Counted from the stretch's first letter, positions 1 to 11,192 are shown. The stretch: DNA of 64,000 nt from Rosa chinensis (GCF_002994745.2 NC_037090.1:7127501-7191500); one strand, 5' to 3'. The notes: generated by a model not told the origin, from the letters alone. A program made the numbers and translations.

Positions 1-2094
1 CAATTGCATGACAGCATGGTAAACCAGTTATCTGCCACCCTTTACAACTGCAATTCCAGCAATCTAAATCGACAACTTCAATGGATTCACCACGAACCTC
101 AAATGTGCTACCAGCTGATAGTAGTACTTGGAGGTTTTGGACTTTAAGGGTTTCCTTATCTAGCTTTTCCTCCATGGATGGAGTTAGCCTTGTCAACCAT
201 TGATCGGAATCTGCTCTTCTTTTGTAGATCAAGTCCATAATCTTACCCCTGATCACATCAACCATCTGAGTTATTGGTAACTCGTGTGCATCTGATGCCC
301 AACTGTAAAACAGCTCTCCAAAGTTTGATGTCATATGGTTATATCTGGCACCCTTAAAATATGCATTCGCCCAGTTGTATGGCTCACTTTGTATGATCCA
401 ATTGTAAGCTTCTAATGAAATACTTTTAATGCTCTCAAGACACCTTTGGAAGTTATCTGGAGTAGGTGCATAAGCAGCAGCATAGAAATCCTCAACCATG
501 AGTCGCTTCACCTCGTGAGAAAACTGCCCCCTCAAGTCTCTGATAAGTTGCTCAGTCAAGTATCGCAGGCAATAGCCATGGTATGAGTCTTTGAATACTT
601 CAGCAATTGATTCCCTTAGCCCCTTCTGTCTGTCTGCCACAAATGTTATCGGACAAGTTGTTGAAAATGAGGATTTCAGCTGAAGTAAAAACCAATGCCA
701 GTTATCATCACTTTCTGCATCCACAACAGTGAAAGCAACAGGGAAAACCTCATCACCCCCATCTGCAGCAGTCGCAGCCAACAATGTGCCTTGATATTTT
801 GACTTTAAAGGAATGCTATCAAGAAAAAGGAGAGGCCTGCAACCTTGCTGGAAACCAGATAATGAGGCATGGAATGAGACAAAGAGACGATGGAAACTGG
901 AGTCTTCCTTAGTAGTAAATATAGCAAAACTACCTGGGTTTGTCTCCATTATCTTCTCACAGAAAAGGGGTAACTGATTATATGCGTCTTTGTATGAACC
1001 CTGAAGCTGCTCCTTTGCTATTTCTTTCCCACGCCAGGCTTGAAAGTAGTTCAGCTGGATTCCATATTCTTGCTTGATGTCATTGACGATATCCTTGGGC
1101 TTATAATTAGGCAAGTATTTTAACTTCTCCTTAATAATACTAGCCACCCAACTCCTTGTTGCCTGATGCCCCGTTGTTGCAACAGCCCCTTCACATGTAT
1201 GTGTTGGATTCATCTTCTTGATACATATTAACTGAGTCGTAGACAACCTTGATGCATGAATTCTCCAAGGGCAGCCGTCAGCCTTGCACTTAACAGTCAC
1301 ACGATGACTATCATTCTTCTTATACCTAAAGGCAAACTGATGGGCAATGGCATATTTACGCAATGATTCACGAAATTCATGAACACTACTGAATCTTTGA
1401 CCCACACCCGTAATGGAATTCTGCCACTGCTGTGCACCCTTAGCATGTTTGTCGTCATTGGGGCCAATAAAAGGGAAAAGGGGTGACATCTCAGTGGGTA
1501 GATCAATATGTGTATCGATAGGGCTGGTATCATCTAGAACATCAAGAGAGGCATCCAGTGGCAGATCTGGCTGGGGGGTATCACCAACAAACTCTGAAAC
1601 ATCCAGAGGAACATCAACTGGAAGCACAGTTTCTGACAAAGTTGTTCTGCTTGACCTACAAAAAAAAAATCCCAGAAATTCTGAAATTTCACCATAAAGA
1701 ATACTTACATAGAAGGTATTAAGTACTAGCTTACATATCAGGAGGACTACCTACTGGCAGGCATGTTCGAGACATCGGGTGCAATTGTTTCTTCCATGAC
1801 ATAAATATCGACTGTTGCAAAATCATCATGGAATTTGATCATGCGCTTCAGATCCTTGTCATTCGAAACAGTAATCAGGGTCTTCTTGTTGCCAGGGAGG
1901 AAGTACTTGATGGACATGTTATTGATGTTACAACCAAACATCTCTGTCACCTCCATTTTGAACTCATTAAACTTCACCTGTTCATCAATGTCAATAGCAT
2001 GAGCGTCACCACCTCTATATGACAATGTACCATCCTTCTCAGTAAAGAATTCACCCCCCGACTGACAAATTGTTATGATTTTCTTCCCCGCCAT
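1..2094 (-). CDS. MUSTANG-type domesticated Mutator-like transposase (partial, C-terminus off window)
   Basis: Two coding exons on the minus strand: exon 1 from 2094 to 1751, exon 2 from 1655 to the window edge. The junction AG|GTAGTC ... TTTGTAG|GTCAAG keeps the frame. Exon 1 encodes a PB1-like domain (MAGKKIITICQSGGEF start, acidic/basic pattern, YFLPGNKKTLITVSNDKDL). Exon 2 encodes a plant MULE transposase: zinc-binding N-terminal region (TVKCKADGCPWRIHAS), DDE core with Asp at 818-820 (LFLDSIPLKSKYQ) and Asp at 632-634 (FVADRQKGL), and a SWIM zinc finger (CSCKGWQ...PCCHAI) at the left edge. PB1 + MULE + SWIM without obvious terminal repeats is the architecture of the domesticated MUSTANG-B (MUG) genes, thought to act as nuclear regulators. 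The frame is uninterrupted, which favours a functional host gene. The second Met (2094) is preferred because the first (2103) spans a likely splice acceptor at the end of a 5'UTR intron. Confidence 0.88.
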
Positions 2095-2930
2095 GATCTG
2101 CATCAGTCAAACAGAAAAACTAGGCAAGCTATTATACTCAGTTACTAATCTATCTTCTATTGTACTTTTTGAGCTGTTAACTTGTAAATAAACTCCACAA
2201 ACCTCATGCCACTTCACTTTACAACAGTATCGAAAAGTAACTACTTCACTCTTAAGAAATCTAATGGAGCTTAAACGCAATACATACTAGACATGAACTG
2301 CTGGACTATGACTTCCACTTTGGTCCTTAAACCTGAAATAGAGGATAGCCTTCTTTCTAGTCACTGACAAATCCACAAATCGAAAAGAAACTTTCAACCA
2401 ATTACTTCAAATTTACTAACCAACAAAACCAAAAAGTTCAATAACCAAACCCAAATGCAACAAAAGAAACACTTTTTGCTCACTATCTGAGATCCTAACC
2501 AGTTAAAGTTTCAAACTTTATCAGAGATCAAACTGATTAAGGCACCCAATTGTAGAAATCATCAAAAGTTAGCAATTGGGTACCTAAATTTCAAGCCAAA
2601 CACATTGGAATCCTCAAGTTCACGCCCCAAAAATACTAGCAGAGTAGCTATGAACATGAAATGTCAAAAATTTAACAAAGTACATATAAGCAAGGTAATC
2701 TCGGAAACCCTAATTTGTGTATTGATGCGGAAAAACTATGAGGAATCGAGATGGGTACCTTGTAGAATTGAAATTGAGGTTTGAGTCCTCAGTGCCCCAA
2801 TTCGAATTGGGGTTTTGGTGATTGGGAATTGGGCTCTCACCTTTGAATTTTGGGAATGGGTTACGCATGCGTGGGAGGCCACGACAGAATCAAACGCAGA
2901 GAAAGGGAAGAGTGCGGTGGTTAATATGGT
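2095..2930 (-). promoter_or_regulatory. 5'UTR exon and leader intron of the MULE-derived gene
   Basis: Upstream of the ATG the minus strand reads TTTTTCTGTTTGACTGATG then CAG|ATCATGG, a good 3' splice site a few bases before the start codon. A matching donor CAAG|GTACCC lies at 2759/2758. This implies a non-coding first exon (about 2759-2930) and a leader intron of about 660 bp. Exon boundaries rest on consensus only. Confidence 0.5.
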
Positions 2931-4795
2931 TGTAGTTTATAGATAGAGGAGACATGTCTTCGTGTTTGTTTCGAATAGTGTTTGGGTTCATTTTTAAGTT
3001 TGACTCTTCATTTTTGTAACGTATCTATGATTCATGGTTCTTTCTTCAATACTTGTTTTCAATTCATTTTTTAAAACATAATTGTGGATCAGTGGATGTT
3101 TTATTGATTTATGTATGTTTAGTTATCAATCTTTCATAAGATTAACGGGTTGGTAACATAATTTCATTGTATTTGTGACTATTTACGTTCGATTATCACT
3201 AACACCTAAATGATTAGTCTTCTTAACACGAGTGAGATTTGAGAGTTAATTTGTATGAGTGAAGTTCACATTCTTTCTTCTATGGTGTACACCAACATCG
3301 AGGTTGCTCCATAGTTTCAAACTTTGAACTTCGTCTCCACAATAAAAAATAAATAAAAGAACATAATCAAATTATAGACAATTAAATGATTTTATGTATG
3401 ATCAAGTAAAAAAATGGCCGAAAGAATAAGGAAGTTCACTTAAAACTACCATTTAGGTGAGCATCACTGATATTTCATCTATTATCCTTATATCTTGTTG
3501 CATGTCATACGCCTTATTTATTTGAGCAAGTAATATATAAGATCTTTTTAAAGTCTTATATTACTCAACATTTTATTCACTCATAAGGCCACAGGAAAAA
3601 CAAAAATGATCTATAGACAACATCCAAACAAAATTGATGAACTTAACAAGTAAAACCTCAACCTAAGCTATTTAGTGGAAGCAGTCAAACTTGTGAAATT
3701 AACTACCTTTTATGTTATCAAACCTTCACTCTTGTTGATCATCATTGACACAAGATGAAAGTGGAAAAATGGATTTTTGGGGCAATATTATCACCATTAC
3801 AAGATATATGTCTGTAGACTCTAATGCCTTGAAGATGAGGAATGTGCTCACCAAGAATTGCACGGTGAACTTAATTAAGGCTCTTTAAGCCACTTTCAAA
3901 TGCAGACGTCCAGACATCACTCGGATCGAGCCATATCATATTCAACATGAAAAATATAACATAGTTGCTGAGACAGTACTGTGAAACTTTGTTTTGCTAG
4001 AACTCCAGTCAGTGGCTATAATTGCCAACCTGGGAAAAAAAATCTTACATGCTAGCTCCCCATTTCTTCAATATGTACATAATTACCTTGATGTTCTGTT
4101 TCAATCCAAGTATATGCATTTCATCTAGACCAATACGAGACTGTAGAGTTCTATTATTTGCTGCATTTTTCTGTTACTTACTGCGCAATATAGAGCTCCA
4201 TTACATATACCTGTTAAGGCAAATACAGAGCTCCATTCATCACCGTTTTTAACAAAACTACAATTCCTCTTCGAAAATCTTATGTTTGTTAGCAGGGTAA
4301 CTATGAAAGAAAAGATTTGAATGTGGATTTTAGTATTATTTGGATCCCTACTAGGGATGCAACCTTTTTCCTTTGTCCATTAATTGGTAGTGAACATGAA
4401 GTTGTCATGTTCCAGTTCATGGTAACAAGAACAAGCAACAGATCGACAGGTCAAAAACAGCTCAATGGATCAAACTACTGTAGTTAAAGCTGAGAAAAGT
4501 ATTTATTCTATTAATGCATCCAGCTTTTTTATTCTATTAATACATCCAGCTTTTCCAGGTTTTTTTTTTCTATGGTAACTCTAGGATATTAATGGTACTG
4601 AAACCATTGCCACTAGCAACATGCAGGAGGCAGAGAGGTAATGGCTTCTGTTATTCATGATATGGACTTCTTAAAAGGCTTCAGTACTGAACTAAAGATT
4701 CACATGAAAACCCATTTCAATACAAGTAATTCAAAGAGATTCACAGAAGTACGTATTGCATAACTTTCTGTTTTCTGCTGCATGAAAAGCCCTAA
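2931..4795. other. Intergenic, AT-rich, no gene recognised
   Basis: Only short unsupported open frames. About 4590-4670 resembles 52110-52180, the region downstream of the intact desulfhydrase gene, so the right end is the old 3' flank of desulfhydrase copy 1. Confidence 0.5.
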
Positions 4796-4905
4796 TTAGG
4801 ATGAAGGCAGACCATATTTACCTAAAGATTGAGCACAGGTGAAACCATCACAAACAAGTTGATTAATTGCATCTCTGAACTTATAATAGTCATCAATTTT
4901 GTTGT
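4796..4905 (-). pseudogene. Severed 3' end of L-cysteine desulfhydrase-like copy 1
   Basis: Minus-strand reading KIDDYYKFRDAINQLVCDGF matches the C-terminus of the intact paralogue at 52836-54176 (KVDDYYKFRDAINQLVSDGF). It is separated from the rest of its gene by the copia element at 4906-12089. The flanking GTTGT (4901-4905) is the target duplication, repeated at 12090-12094. After CAQ the frame runs on into SLGKYGLPSS, unlike the paralogue's LLSN, so the end may have drifted or been spliced differently. Confidence 0.85.
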
Positions 4906-5231
4906 TGTTTAAGGATAAGTAAATTGACACACAGAGAGAGAGAGAGAGAGATTCAAGTGTGTCTTTCATTTCATTCAAAGGAGGTATTTATAGGGATACA
5001 ATTTGAAGTAAATAATGATACAACTTGATGGCATCTTCAATTGTAGCCTCTCCTTGTGGCTTCTTCATTTGCAGCTTCACATTGTGGTTGTGATGATGAT
5101 GATTGCCACACTTGTTCCCCATTGGCATAAAGCTTGACTCACAAGTCATTATACCTAAAATACCTATCTTATACATGACATAGACATTTTATACTATGAA
5201 CAATACAACATGTTTCATATATACTACAACA
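4906..5231 (-). repeat. 3' LTR of young copia element
   Basis: 326 bp, identical by eye to 11764-12089. It contains a (GA)9 microsatellite and a TATAAATA box (4985-4992 on + as tatttata). Confidence 0.97.
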
Positions 5232-5245
5232 CTCCCCCTTGGATA
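5232..5245 (-). other. Polypurine tract of young copia element
   Basis: Sense strand reads CCAAGGGGGAG directly abutting the 3' LTR start TGTTGTAG: a standard plus-strand primer site position. Confidence 0.85.
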
Positions 5246-5407
5246 TTTCATGTTGATAGTATTTGTCTAAGCCGTGCGCTTCGAAATTGCCTCGTTAAAA
5301 ACCTTGCCAAGTAATAAAACCCTGTGGGAAAAAACAACCTTGGTCGAAGGAGAAAAAGAGTGCAACGCGCATTGAGCGTGGAGTATGATTCTAGATACTC
5401 CCCTGAT

Positions 5408-8400
5408 TTAGACTCCCCCTGAGAGTTCGGATAATCTTCTTAATCCGATACTCTTCACATGTTTCTCGAAAGGGGTTTTTGGTAACGACTTAGTAAATAA
5501 GTCTGCTACATTATCCTCTGATCGGATTTGATTTACTTCAATGTTTAGAAGTGTTTGCTGTTGCTGATTGTAGAAGAATTTCGGCGATATATGTTTAGTA
5601 TTGTCACCCTTGATAAAACCTAATTTCATTTGCTCAATACAAGCTGCATTATCTTCGTAAATGCATGTAGGTTTATCCGTGGTAAACTTCAAACCACAAG
5701 TTCCTCGAATGTGTCTATTTATAGACCTTAGCCATATGCATTCACGCACAGCTTCATGTAGAGCAATAATCTCTGCATGATTTGAGGAAGTAGCGACAAG
5801 TGTCTGTTTTGTAGATCTCCAAGATATCGCCGTGCTTCCCATGGTAAAGACATAACCTGTTTGGGAGCGACCTTTATGGGGGTCAGAGAGATACCCTGCA
5901 TCAGCAAAGCCCATCAAAACATTATTTTTATTTTGATGGAGGGGAGGAGGAGAACGTCGGTCACCATGGATGGTGTTGCCGGCGTCTGTATTACGGAAGG
6001 TGGCTTTTTGCCTCATAGGGTCTGATCCCAATCTTCCGTCTTTTATTTTCTCTTTGTAGGGATAAAACAAGCCCATATCAATCGTACCTTTTAAGTATCG
6101 AAAGATTGTCTTTATGCCAATCCAATGGCGGCGTGTTGGCGCAGAACTATGTCGAGCTAACAAGTTCACTGCGAATGAGATATCTGGCCTTGTGCATTGT
6201 GCTAAATACAATAATGCGCCTATCGCACTTAGATAGGGTACTTCAGCCTCTAATAATTCTTCGTCCTCATCCTTTGGACGAAACGGATCTTTTGTGGGCT
6301 CAAGACTTCGGCCGATCATGGGAGTACTTACAGGCTTTGCTTTATCTTCATTAAAGCGCCTTAGTAATTTTTGAGTATATGCTGACTGATGGATCATAAT
6401 CCCATCACTACGGTGCTCGAGTTCTATTCCGAGGCAAAACCGTGTTTTCCCAAGATCTTTCATCTCAAACTCGGATTCCAAATATTTAGCAGTTTCCTTT
6501 AACTCATTTAGAGTTCCAATTAGGTTCATGTCATCGACATAAACTGCTACAATTGCAAATCCGGAACTTGTTCTTTTAATGAACACGCAAGGGCATATTT
6601 CATTGTTAATATATCCATTTCCAATCAAGTAGTCACTTAGACGGTTATACCACATCCGTCCGGATTGTTTCAATCCATATAGTGAGCGTCTTAATTTTAT
6701 TGAAAACGCGCTCCGTGGTTTAGAGCCACTTGATTTTGGTAATTGAAGTCCATCAGGAACCCTCATATATATCTCTGAATCTAGATCCCCATAGAGATAT
6801 GCTGTAATTACATCCATAAGCTGCATGTCAAGTTTTTCGGAAACTACCAAACTGACAAGGTAGCGGAACGTTATAATGTCCATTACGGGAGAGTATGTCT
6901 CCTCGTAGTCGATTCCAGGGCGTTGTGAGAAACCTTGCGCCACGAGGCGGGCTTTATATCTCATCACCTCATTTTTCTCATTACGCTTTCTAACAAAGAC
7001 CCATTTATGGCCAACAGGTTTTATATTTGGTGGTGTCAGCATTATAGGCCCAAATACCTGTCTCTTTGTTAGTGAATCCAATTCAGTCTGGATCGCATTT
7101 TTCCATTTAGGCCAATCCGCTCTTCGTTGACATTCTTCAACAGAGCGAGGTTCGATATCATCATATTCTATGATTCCTTTTGCAATATGATATGCAAACG
7201 CATCATCAATTGCCATAGAATTTCTATCCATCATCTCATGTACATTATTGTAATTTATGGAGATTTCTCTATTCTCTGGAGTTGGTTCTGACATTGGAGC
7301 GTCCCCCAATGGTGTCTCTTGGACATAACCATAATCCGGAATATTCTCGTGAGATGGATTATTCATATCTATGATTAATGGATTATTATTTTGTGCCAAA
7401 CTCGCCTTCTTTCTTGGGCGAGAATCCATCGAACCTATAGGTCTCCCGCGCTTCCTGGCAGGAGCCGTGGGCCTAGCCAATGTGTCACCCATAGAGGGAA
7501 CGTTGGCGCCATTCTCATGTATTTTTGAGATGGCATTATGTCTTTTAGGGACATCAATCCTTGCAGGTGTATTTGCAGCAGGTATGTGTGATCTCGTCAC
7601 TTTAGCGATATCAGAAAACGCATCAGGCATCGATTCTGCTACGTTCTGAAGATCGAGAATTCTCTGCACTTCTTTTTCAGATTGTGCAGTTCGGGGATCA
7701 AGATGAGACAAAGTGGGGACAAACCACGACAATTCCTGTCCTTTTTGTTGAACATTAGTTATGTTCATGTCTCCCCCTAAAGACGGGAAGACTGTCTCAT
7801 CAAAGTGACAATCCGCAAATCTAGCGGTAAATAGATCACCTGTCAAGGGTTCTATGTAGCGGATTATGGTTGGGGAGTCATAGCCAACATAAAGGCCTAG
7901 TCGTCTTTGAGGACCCATTTTAGTGCGCTGTGGTGGCGCAATTGGCACATAGACTGCACACCCAAATATACGTAAATGTGAGACATTAGGCTCATACCCA
8001 GTCACCATCTGGGATGCAGAAAAAGGTTGGGTGGCAGTGGGCCTTAGACGAATAAGCACAGCTGCATGTAATATTGCATAGCCCCAAGCAGAAATAGGGA
8101 GATTGGTGCGCATAACCAATGCCCTAGCAACCATTTGAAGTCTTTTAATGGCAGCTTCTGCGAGACCATTTTGGGTATGTACATGAGGGACGGGGTGTTC
8201 AACCTCGATCCCAATGGACATGCAATAATCATCAAAAGTTTTTGATGTAAACTCCCCAGCATTGTCAAGACGAATTGACTTAATAGGATGATCAGGGTGG
8301 TGAGCCCTTAACTTAATAATTTGTGCTAGGAGTTTAGCAAATGCAGCATTTCTTGTGGATAAGAGCACGACATGTGACCAACGTGTCGATGCATCAACCA

Positions 8401-9169
8401 ACACCATAAAATATCTAAATGGTCCGCAAGTTGGATGGATAGGTCCACAGATATCACCTTGTATTCTTTGTAAGAATGGTATATTTTCTTTAATGTCTTT
8501 TGCATAGGATGGTCTCGATCCTACTTTTGCTAAAGAGCAAGCTTTGCAAAACGAATGATATGCTTTAGAAGTAATTCTTTGAACCTCTTTTTGGTTCGTA
8601 TTCCTTTTTGTTTTAAAGAATGGATGTCCGTGTGAAGTTTTTAATATACGGATCATCATATCACGACCTGGGTGTCCCAAACGGTCGTGCCAAAGCCTGT
8701 ATGTGTCGGAATCCCATAATTTTTCATTCATGACATGGTTGGATTCAATGACTCTAATAGTGGTTGCGTACAATCCACTAGAGCGACACGTGAGTTTCTC
8801 TAATACTCGTGTATTTCCGTAGTTATTAGAGGTGATGTAAAGGAACTCTTGTCCATTCTCACAATGTGTTTTCACATGAAAATCATTGGCTCTTATATCT
8901 TTAAAACTTAATAGGGTTCTTCCAGCCCTTGGAGCATATAAAGCTTCGGCGACATTAATATTTGTGCCATTCGGCAATAGAAATTGAGCTGGTCCACGAC
9001 CATGAATCAATTGAGATGGTCCTGCCATCGTGGTCACTGAAGATTGACTAGGTGTCATCCATAAGAATAATTGCCTATGTCGTAATATAGTATGTGTGGT
9101 GCCACTATCAAGAAGGCATTCCAATTCTCCCGAAGACATACTGAAAAATAAAGTTCGGAATATTAACAC
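5408..9169 (-). CDS. pol: Copia pol polyprotein (protease, integrase, reverse transcriptase, RNase H)
   Basis: An uninterrupted 1253-residue frame. In order: retropepsin-type protease with LLDSG (DSG about 21-23); GAG-pre-integrase HHCC zinc region (RLWHDRLGHPG about 157-167); integrase catalytic D, D, E at about 238 (GDICGP), 301 (LDNAGEF) and 333 (NGLAEAA), the D(35)E spacing being kept; copia RT beginning near WPKWKNAIQTELDSL with the active-site YVDD at about 877; and RNase H ending with DNTKHISPKFFYN and DLFTKSLP. No frameshift or stop was seen. The true N-terminus is uncertain: the first Met lies upstream of an acceptor-like TTTATTTTTCAG, and MSSGELECLL just after it may be the start if pol comes from a spliced RNA. 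It acts in the cytoplasmic virus-like particle and then in integration. Confidence 0.96.
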   Translation of the reverse strand: MLIFRTLFFSMSSGELECLLDSGTTHTILRHRQLFLWMTPSQSSVTTMAGPSQLIHGRGPAQFLLPNGTNINVAEALYAPRAGRTLLSFKDIRANDFHVKTHCENGQEFLYITSNNYGNTRVLEKLTCRSSGLYATTIRVIESNHVMNEKLWDSDTYRLWHDRLGHPGRDMMIRILKTSHGHPFFKTKRNTNQKEVQRITSKAYHSFCKACSLAKVGSRPSYAKDIKENIPFLQRIQGDICGPIHPTCGPFRYFMVLVDASTRWSHVVLLSTRNAAFAKLLAQIIKLRAHHPDHPIKSIRLDNAGEFTSKTFDDYCMSIGIEVEHPVPHVHTQNGLAEAAIKRLQMVARALVMRTNLPISAWGYAILHAAVLIRLRPTATQPFSASQMVTGYEPNVSHLRIFGCAVYVPIAPPQRTKMGPQRRLGLYVGYDSPTIIRYIEPLTGDLFTARFADCHFDETVFPSLGGDMNITNVQQKGQELSWFVPTLSHLDPRTAQSEKEVQRILDLQNVAESMPDAFSDIAKVTRSHIPAANTPARIDVPKRHNAISKIHENGANVPSMGDTLARPTAPARKRGRPIGSMDSRPRKKASLAQNNNPLIIDMNNPSHENIPDYGYVQETPLGDAPMSEPTPENREISINYNNVHEMMDRNSMAIDDAFAYHIAKGIIEYDDIEPRSVEECQRRADWPKWKNAIQTELDSLTKRQVFGPIMLTPPNIKPVGHKWVFVRKRNEKNEVMRYKARLVAQGFSQRPGIDYEETYSPVMDIITFRYLVSLVVSEKLDMQLMDVITAYLYGDLDSEIYMRVPDGLQLPKSSGSKPRSAFSIKLRRSLYGLKQSGRMWYNRLSDYLIGNGYINNEICPCVFIKRTSSGFAIVAVYVDDMNLIGTLNELKETAKYLESEFEMKDLGKTRFCLGIELEHRSDGIMIHQSAYTQKLLRRFNEDKAKPVSTPMIGRSLEPTKDPFRPKDEDEELLEAEVPYLSAIGALLYLAQCTRPDISFAVNLLARHSSAPTRRHWIGIKTIFRYLKGTIDMGLFYPYKEKIKDGRLGSDPMRQKATFRNTDAGNTIHGDRRSPPPLHQNKNNVLMGFADAGYLSDPHKGRSQTGYVFTMGSTAISWRSTKQTLVATSSNHAEIIALHEAVRECIWLRSINRHIRGTCGLKFTTDKPTCIYEDNAACIEQMKLGFIKGDNTKHISPKFFYNQQQQTLLNIEVNQIRSEDNVADLFTKSLPKTPFEKHVKSIGLRRLSELSGGV

Positions 9170-9488
9170 ATGTCAATGACATTGATAATGCGATACTTTA
9201 TTAATAGGGAAAATAGTCAATGATTACATCAAAGTTTCCAAAGTTTATTCCAATATAAAATCAAACTTTATACAAATTGTAATTGCTCAATCCGTTTGGT
9301 AATTTCAATAAAATATGACCAGGTAAGTATAGAGATGTTGGTGGAGCGAGGCTCGCTTAAGTACCATGATCTCAATTACTTGCCTAGACATCATACTTCA
9401 TTGAGTACGCCACATAAGAAAAAGTCAATACAATTGTTATTTGACTAAGGCACATTTGCCGTTTTATTGGAAAATAGAAAAGACTATT
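9170..9488 (-). other. gag-pol spacer of copia element
   Basis: 319 bp between the gag stop and the pol frame, with pol in another frame (offset +1). The sense strand ends in a T-rich tract plus CAG next to pol, resembling a 3' splice site. No protein-coding feature was seen here. Confidence 0.6.
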
Positions 9489-10628
9489 TTAATCAAAGTC
9501 TGCGGCATCCTCGTGCTCTTCATTTCCAGCTTTGAAGTCTTTTATGGTGAGAATTACATCTTCACCATCATCTTCTTCAGCAAGGTGAGCTTCTTGCTCC
9601 CTCATTTCCCTGTACTCCTTGTAGCTTGCAGCTAGTTGTGTACTTGCTTGGCATTGTTTAAACCAATGCTCGATTGATCCACACCTATGACACACGTCAT
9701 TGTGATTGACTTTCTTTATTTGAGGTGCACGTTGTGGATATTCCCTAGGCGGGTTGTTGCTGCTACTACCACGGCGTATTATGCGACCTCCACGGCCCAC
9801 AGTGTTACGGCCCATGGTGTTGTTATATTCTCCTCTCCCACGTGTGGATTTGCCACCACGTGTGCCCGCTCCAAAGTTGCGGTTTCCTTCCTTATTGGGG
9901 CGGTTGTATGGACCCATGCGTCCGTCATTTCCCTTTTTAGGGTATACATGCCCCTTATTAGTAGGGTACCGCTCCTTGCGCCCTTTCTTGGGTGCATTAT
10001 AATTCGCCTCACGAACGCTTTTGGTTCCTACGGGCCTTGAATTATAATTCTTTACAAGGATATTGTCGTGCTTCTCATCTACCGACAAAATATTGATAAG
10101 TTCATTGAACTTCGTAAGTCGTCCAGCATTATATTCAGTGCGATATTGCTTTGATAGTATAATTGCTGCGACGGGGAAGGTGGAGAGAGTTTTCTCAATC
10201 AGCTCTTCTTCTGTGAGAGGTTTTTCACAGAACTTCAGCATGGCTCTTAGCCGAAGAGCTTCTGAATTGTATTCAGCAACAGACTTGAAGTCGGAGAAGC
10301 GTAAATTGTTCCATTGAATCTTCAAGTCAGGGAGGAGGGAATCTTGGATATTATCAAAGCGCTCTTCTAGCGCTACCCATAGGTCCCTTGCATCTTTGAT
10401 GGACATATACTCTAATCTGAGTGCTTTGTCCATATGGCGTCGCATCAAGATAATTGCTTGTGCATGCTTTATGGGTGTTCGTTGGAACACAAGGCCCGCG
10501 TTTGGTGCCTGGATTATGGGCAATATCCCTTTTGATGTGAGATGGTTCTCAACGTCGGTTCTCCAACTATGGTAATCCGAACCAGTTGAGTCAAGGATTT
10601 GAAAATCGAGTCTAGGTTCATTCGACAT
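9489..10628 (-). CDS. gag: Copia gag polyprotein
   Basis: A 379-residue frame. The N-terminal half is a copia-type Gag/UBN2 domain (SDYHSWRTDVENHL near the start, then IQWNNLRFSDFKSVAEYNSE). A basic, Gly/Arg-rich segment follows (GNRNFGAGTRGGKSTRGRG), then one CCHC zinc knuckle CHRCGSIEHWFKQC at 313-326, and an acidic tail. It forms the particle shell and binds genomic RNA. It ends with its own stop, so Pol is not a simple read-through product. Confidence 0.95.
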   Translation of the reverse strand: MSNEPRLDFQILDSTGSDYHSWRTDVENHLTSKGILPIIQAPNAGLVFQRTPIKHAQAIILMRRHMDKALRLEYMSIKDARDLWVALEERFDNIQDSLLPDLKIQWNNLRFSDFKSVAEYNSEALRLRAMLKFCEKPLTEEELIEKTLSTFPVAAIILSKQYRTEYNAGRLTKFNELINILSVDEKHDNILVKNYNSRPVGTKSVREANYNAPKKGRKERYPTNKGHVYPKKGNDGRMGPYNRPNKEGNRNFGAGTRGGKSTRGRGEYNNTMGRNTVGRGGRIIRRGSSSNNPPREYPQRAPQIKKVNHNDVCHRCGSIEHWFKQCQASTQLAASYKEYREMREQEAHLAEEDDGEDVILTIKDFKAGNEEHEDAADFD

Positions 10629-10792
10629 CCTTGAAATAAGAAGAAAAAGATGTATTAGTTTCGGAGTTTAAAACTTCCACGAAAAACTAAATTAATAAGA
10701 TTTCCGAGCTATGCTACCAAGAAATCAATTTCCAAAAATATTTGGATTAGACCGAAACAATGATGTTTAGTAAGGTCATAAATCGATGCTTG

Positions 10793-10858
10793 CGGACGCT
10801 CTTAGTCCGGATATTATGAACACTCTTAGTTCATTGACCACGAACGCTCTTAGTTCGT
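10793..10858 (-). ncRNA. Three tandem hairpins with a common loop in the retrotransposon leader
   Basis: cggac-gctctta-gtccg at 10793-10809, atgaac-actctta-gttcat at 10816-10834, and acgaac-gctctta-gttcgt at 10840-10858. Stems differ by paired changes while the 7-nt loop is nearly constant (sense RNA UAAGAGC). They lie 165-230 nt upstream of gag, where retroelement packaging or dimerisation signals usually sit. The function is inferred. Confidence 0.55.
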
Positions 10859-10989
10859 TTAGCGTGAATTTCTATAATTCCGCTTTTTAATTGTAAGTTC
10901 CCAAAAAAAAAGAAAAAGAGGAGAAAAATAAATAAAAACTCAAAAGCGGGAACTTTTAGTAAAAAATACCTTGAAATAGTGTTGTCGGA

Positions 10990-11192
10990 AATGACCGAAA
11001 AAGTTGCCCAAAAGTCGCTGGAAAAGTGTCCGGAAGTCGCCGGAAAAGTGTCCGGAAGTCGCCGGAAAAGTGTCCGGAAGTCGCCGGAAAAGTGTCCGGA
11101 AGTCGCCGGAAAAGTGTCCGGAAGTCGCCGGAAAAGTCGCCGGAAAAGTGTCCGGAAGTCGCCGGAAAAGTGTCCGGAAGTCGCCGGAAAAG
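10990..11192. repeat. 22-bp minisatellite in copia leader
   Basis: Seven full units beginning gtgtccggaagtcgccgg start at 11026, 11048, 11070, 11092, 11114, 11147 and 11169. There is one partial unit between the fifth and sixth and a diverged start at about 10990. Units look almost identical. 22 is not a multiple of 3, so every frame stays open and spurious Lys/Pro-rich frames result. Confidence 0.93.

Noticed and set aside
4988..5176. 62-residue His/Asn-rich protein also found at 11846-12034
   Set aside because: Translation of the identical LTRs.
9687..10040. Plus-strand frames over gag
   Set aside because: Antisense shadows of the gag coding sequence.
10990..11192. CRISPR-like regular repeat
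   Set aside because: Head-to-tail minisatellite without spacers, in a plant retrotransposon.
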